64,000 nt of DNA from Bradyrhizobium sp. 195 (GTDB taxonomy: Bacteria; Pseudomonadota; Alphaproteobacteria; Rhizobiales; Xanthobacteraceae), in contig NZ_CP082162.1 of assembly GCF_023101665.1 (NCBI RefSeq), forward strand, positions 310,001-374,000, read 5' to 3'. Below the pieces are notes generated by a model. It saw only the letters and a program-made list of their open reading frames with translations, was not told the origin of the DNA and did no database searches. Shown in pieces: positions 63,860 through 64,000 of the stretch (the first letter of the stretch is position 1; every line of letters starts with the position of its first letter). Position numbers and translations under genes: made by a program.

Positions 63860-64000
63860 GCATCGGGAATCCGAGCTATGGGGAGCGCCGTTCGCGCCCC
63901 ACGGCGGCCTGAGAGAAGTCTGAGCACGAAGCGCTACACCGGCCGCAGAACGGCTCTTCTAAAAGCGAAATGGCCGCTGATTTCTCGGCGGCCCACCGGC

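Overview
The window looks like an accessory (genomic-island-like) segment of an alphaproteobacterium, most probably Bradyrhizobium or a close relative. The grounds are the high GC, the many small conserved rhizobial proteins (DUF3551, DUF3606, DUF2243, PepSY, DUF1259), a caa3 oxidase, and GGAAC-type general-stress (EcfG) promoters in front of many genes. This identification is by recognition only; no database was searched. A 3' half of a tRNA-Arg(CCG) gene near the left end (280-330, minus) has the form of an attachment-site remnant. Its orientation would place the chromosome to its left and the element to its right.

Layout. 1-1.4 kb: a CTG microsatellite, the tRNA fragment, one copy of a dispersed repeat and a decayed glucose-dehydrogenase N-terminus. 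1.4-10.9 kb (minus): a periplasmic PQQ alcohol dehydrogenase with lanthanide-type ligands, its binding-protein-like partner, two cytochromes c and a HbpS/GlcG protein, next to a complete caa3 oxidase operon (ctaC, ctaD, ctaE, a small membrane protein, ctaG). Together they could form a dedicated alcohol-to-oxygen electron chain. 11-18.3 kb: small stress-type genes, a phosphodiesterase, a damaged copy of a DUF2243/TM/SdhB-like module, a NUDIX-SIR2 pair, a patatin and a decayed nuoD copy. 18.3-23.5 kb: frameshifted glgX, DUF3606, treZ and a frameshifted SemiSWEET gene (glycogen/trehalose metabolism).

23.5-39.2 kb (minus) holds fifteen intact genes, nearly all joined by 1-13 bp overlaps. They encode inositol-3-phosphate synthase, a histidine phosphatase, four CgeB-type and one GT4 glycosyltransferases, a sugar nucleotidyltransferase, a methyltransferase, a B12-binding radical SAM protein, a phosphopentomutase, three sugar epimerase/decarboxylases and a glycoside hydrolase whose motif order is circularly permuted. 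No polymerase, flippase or exporter is present. The cluster probably makes a small inositol/pentose-containing glycoside or glycolipid, and both of its promoter regions carry GGAAC elements. I regard it as the most interesting system here.

39.5-52.5 kb is patchy: two small or GT9-like genes, an IS110 transposase remnant, a 157-bp tandem repeat, several gene fragments (adenylate-cyclase-like, ABC binding protein, Ku, RND pump), an unusual Nramp-like transporter, and a second copy of the DUF2243/TM/SdhB module whose SdhB-like gene is intact. 52.5-64 kb: a FetAB-like ABC exporter with an ATP-grasp protein, a PepSY/DUF1259/superoxide dismutase group, an HTH-TolB-TPR regulator divergent from a cupin gene, an Hsp20 cluster and several small secreted proteins.

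Single-base frameshifts are common at 11-24 kb and 44-61 kb but absent from the oxidase and glycan operons. This points either to selective decay or to local base-call errors.
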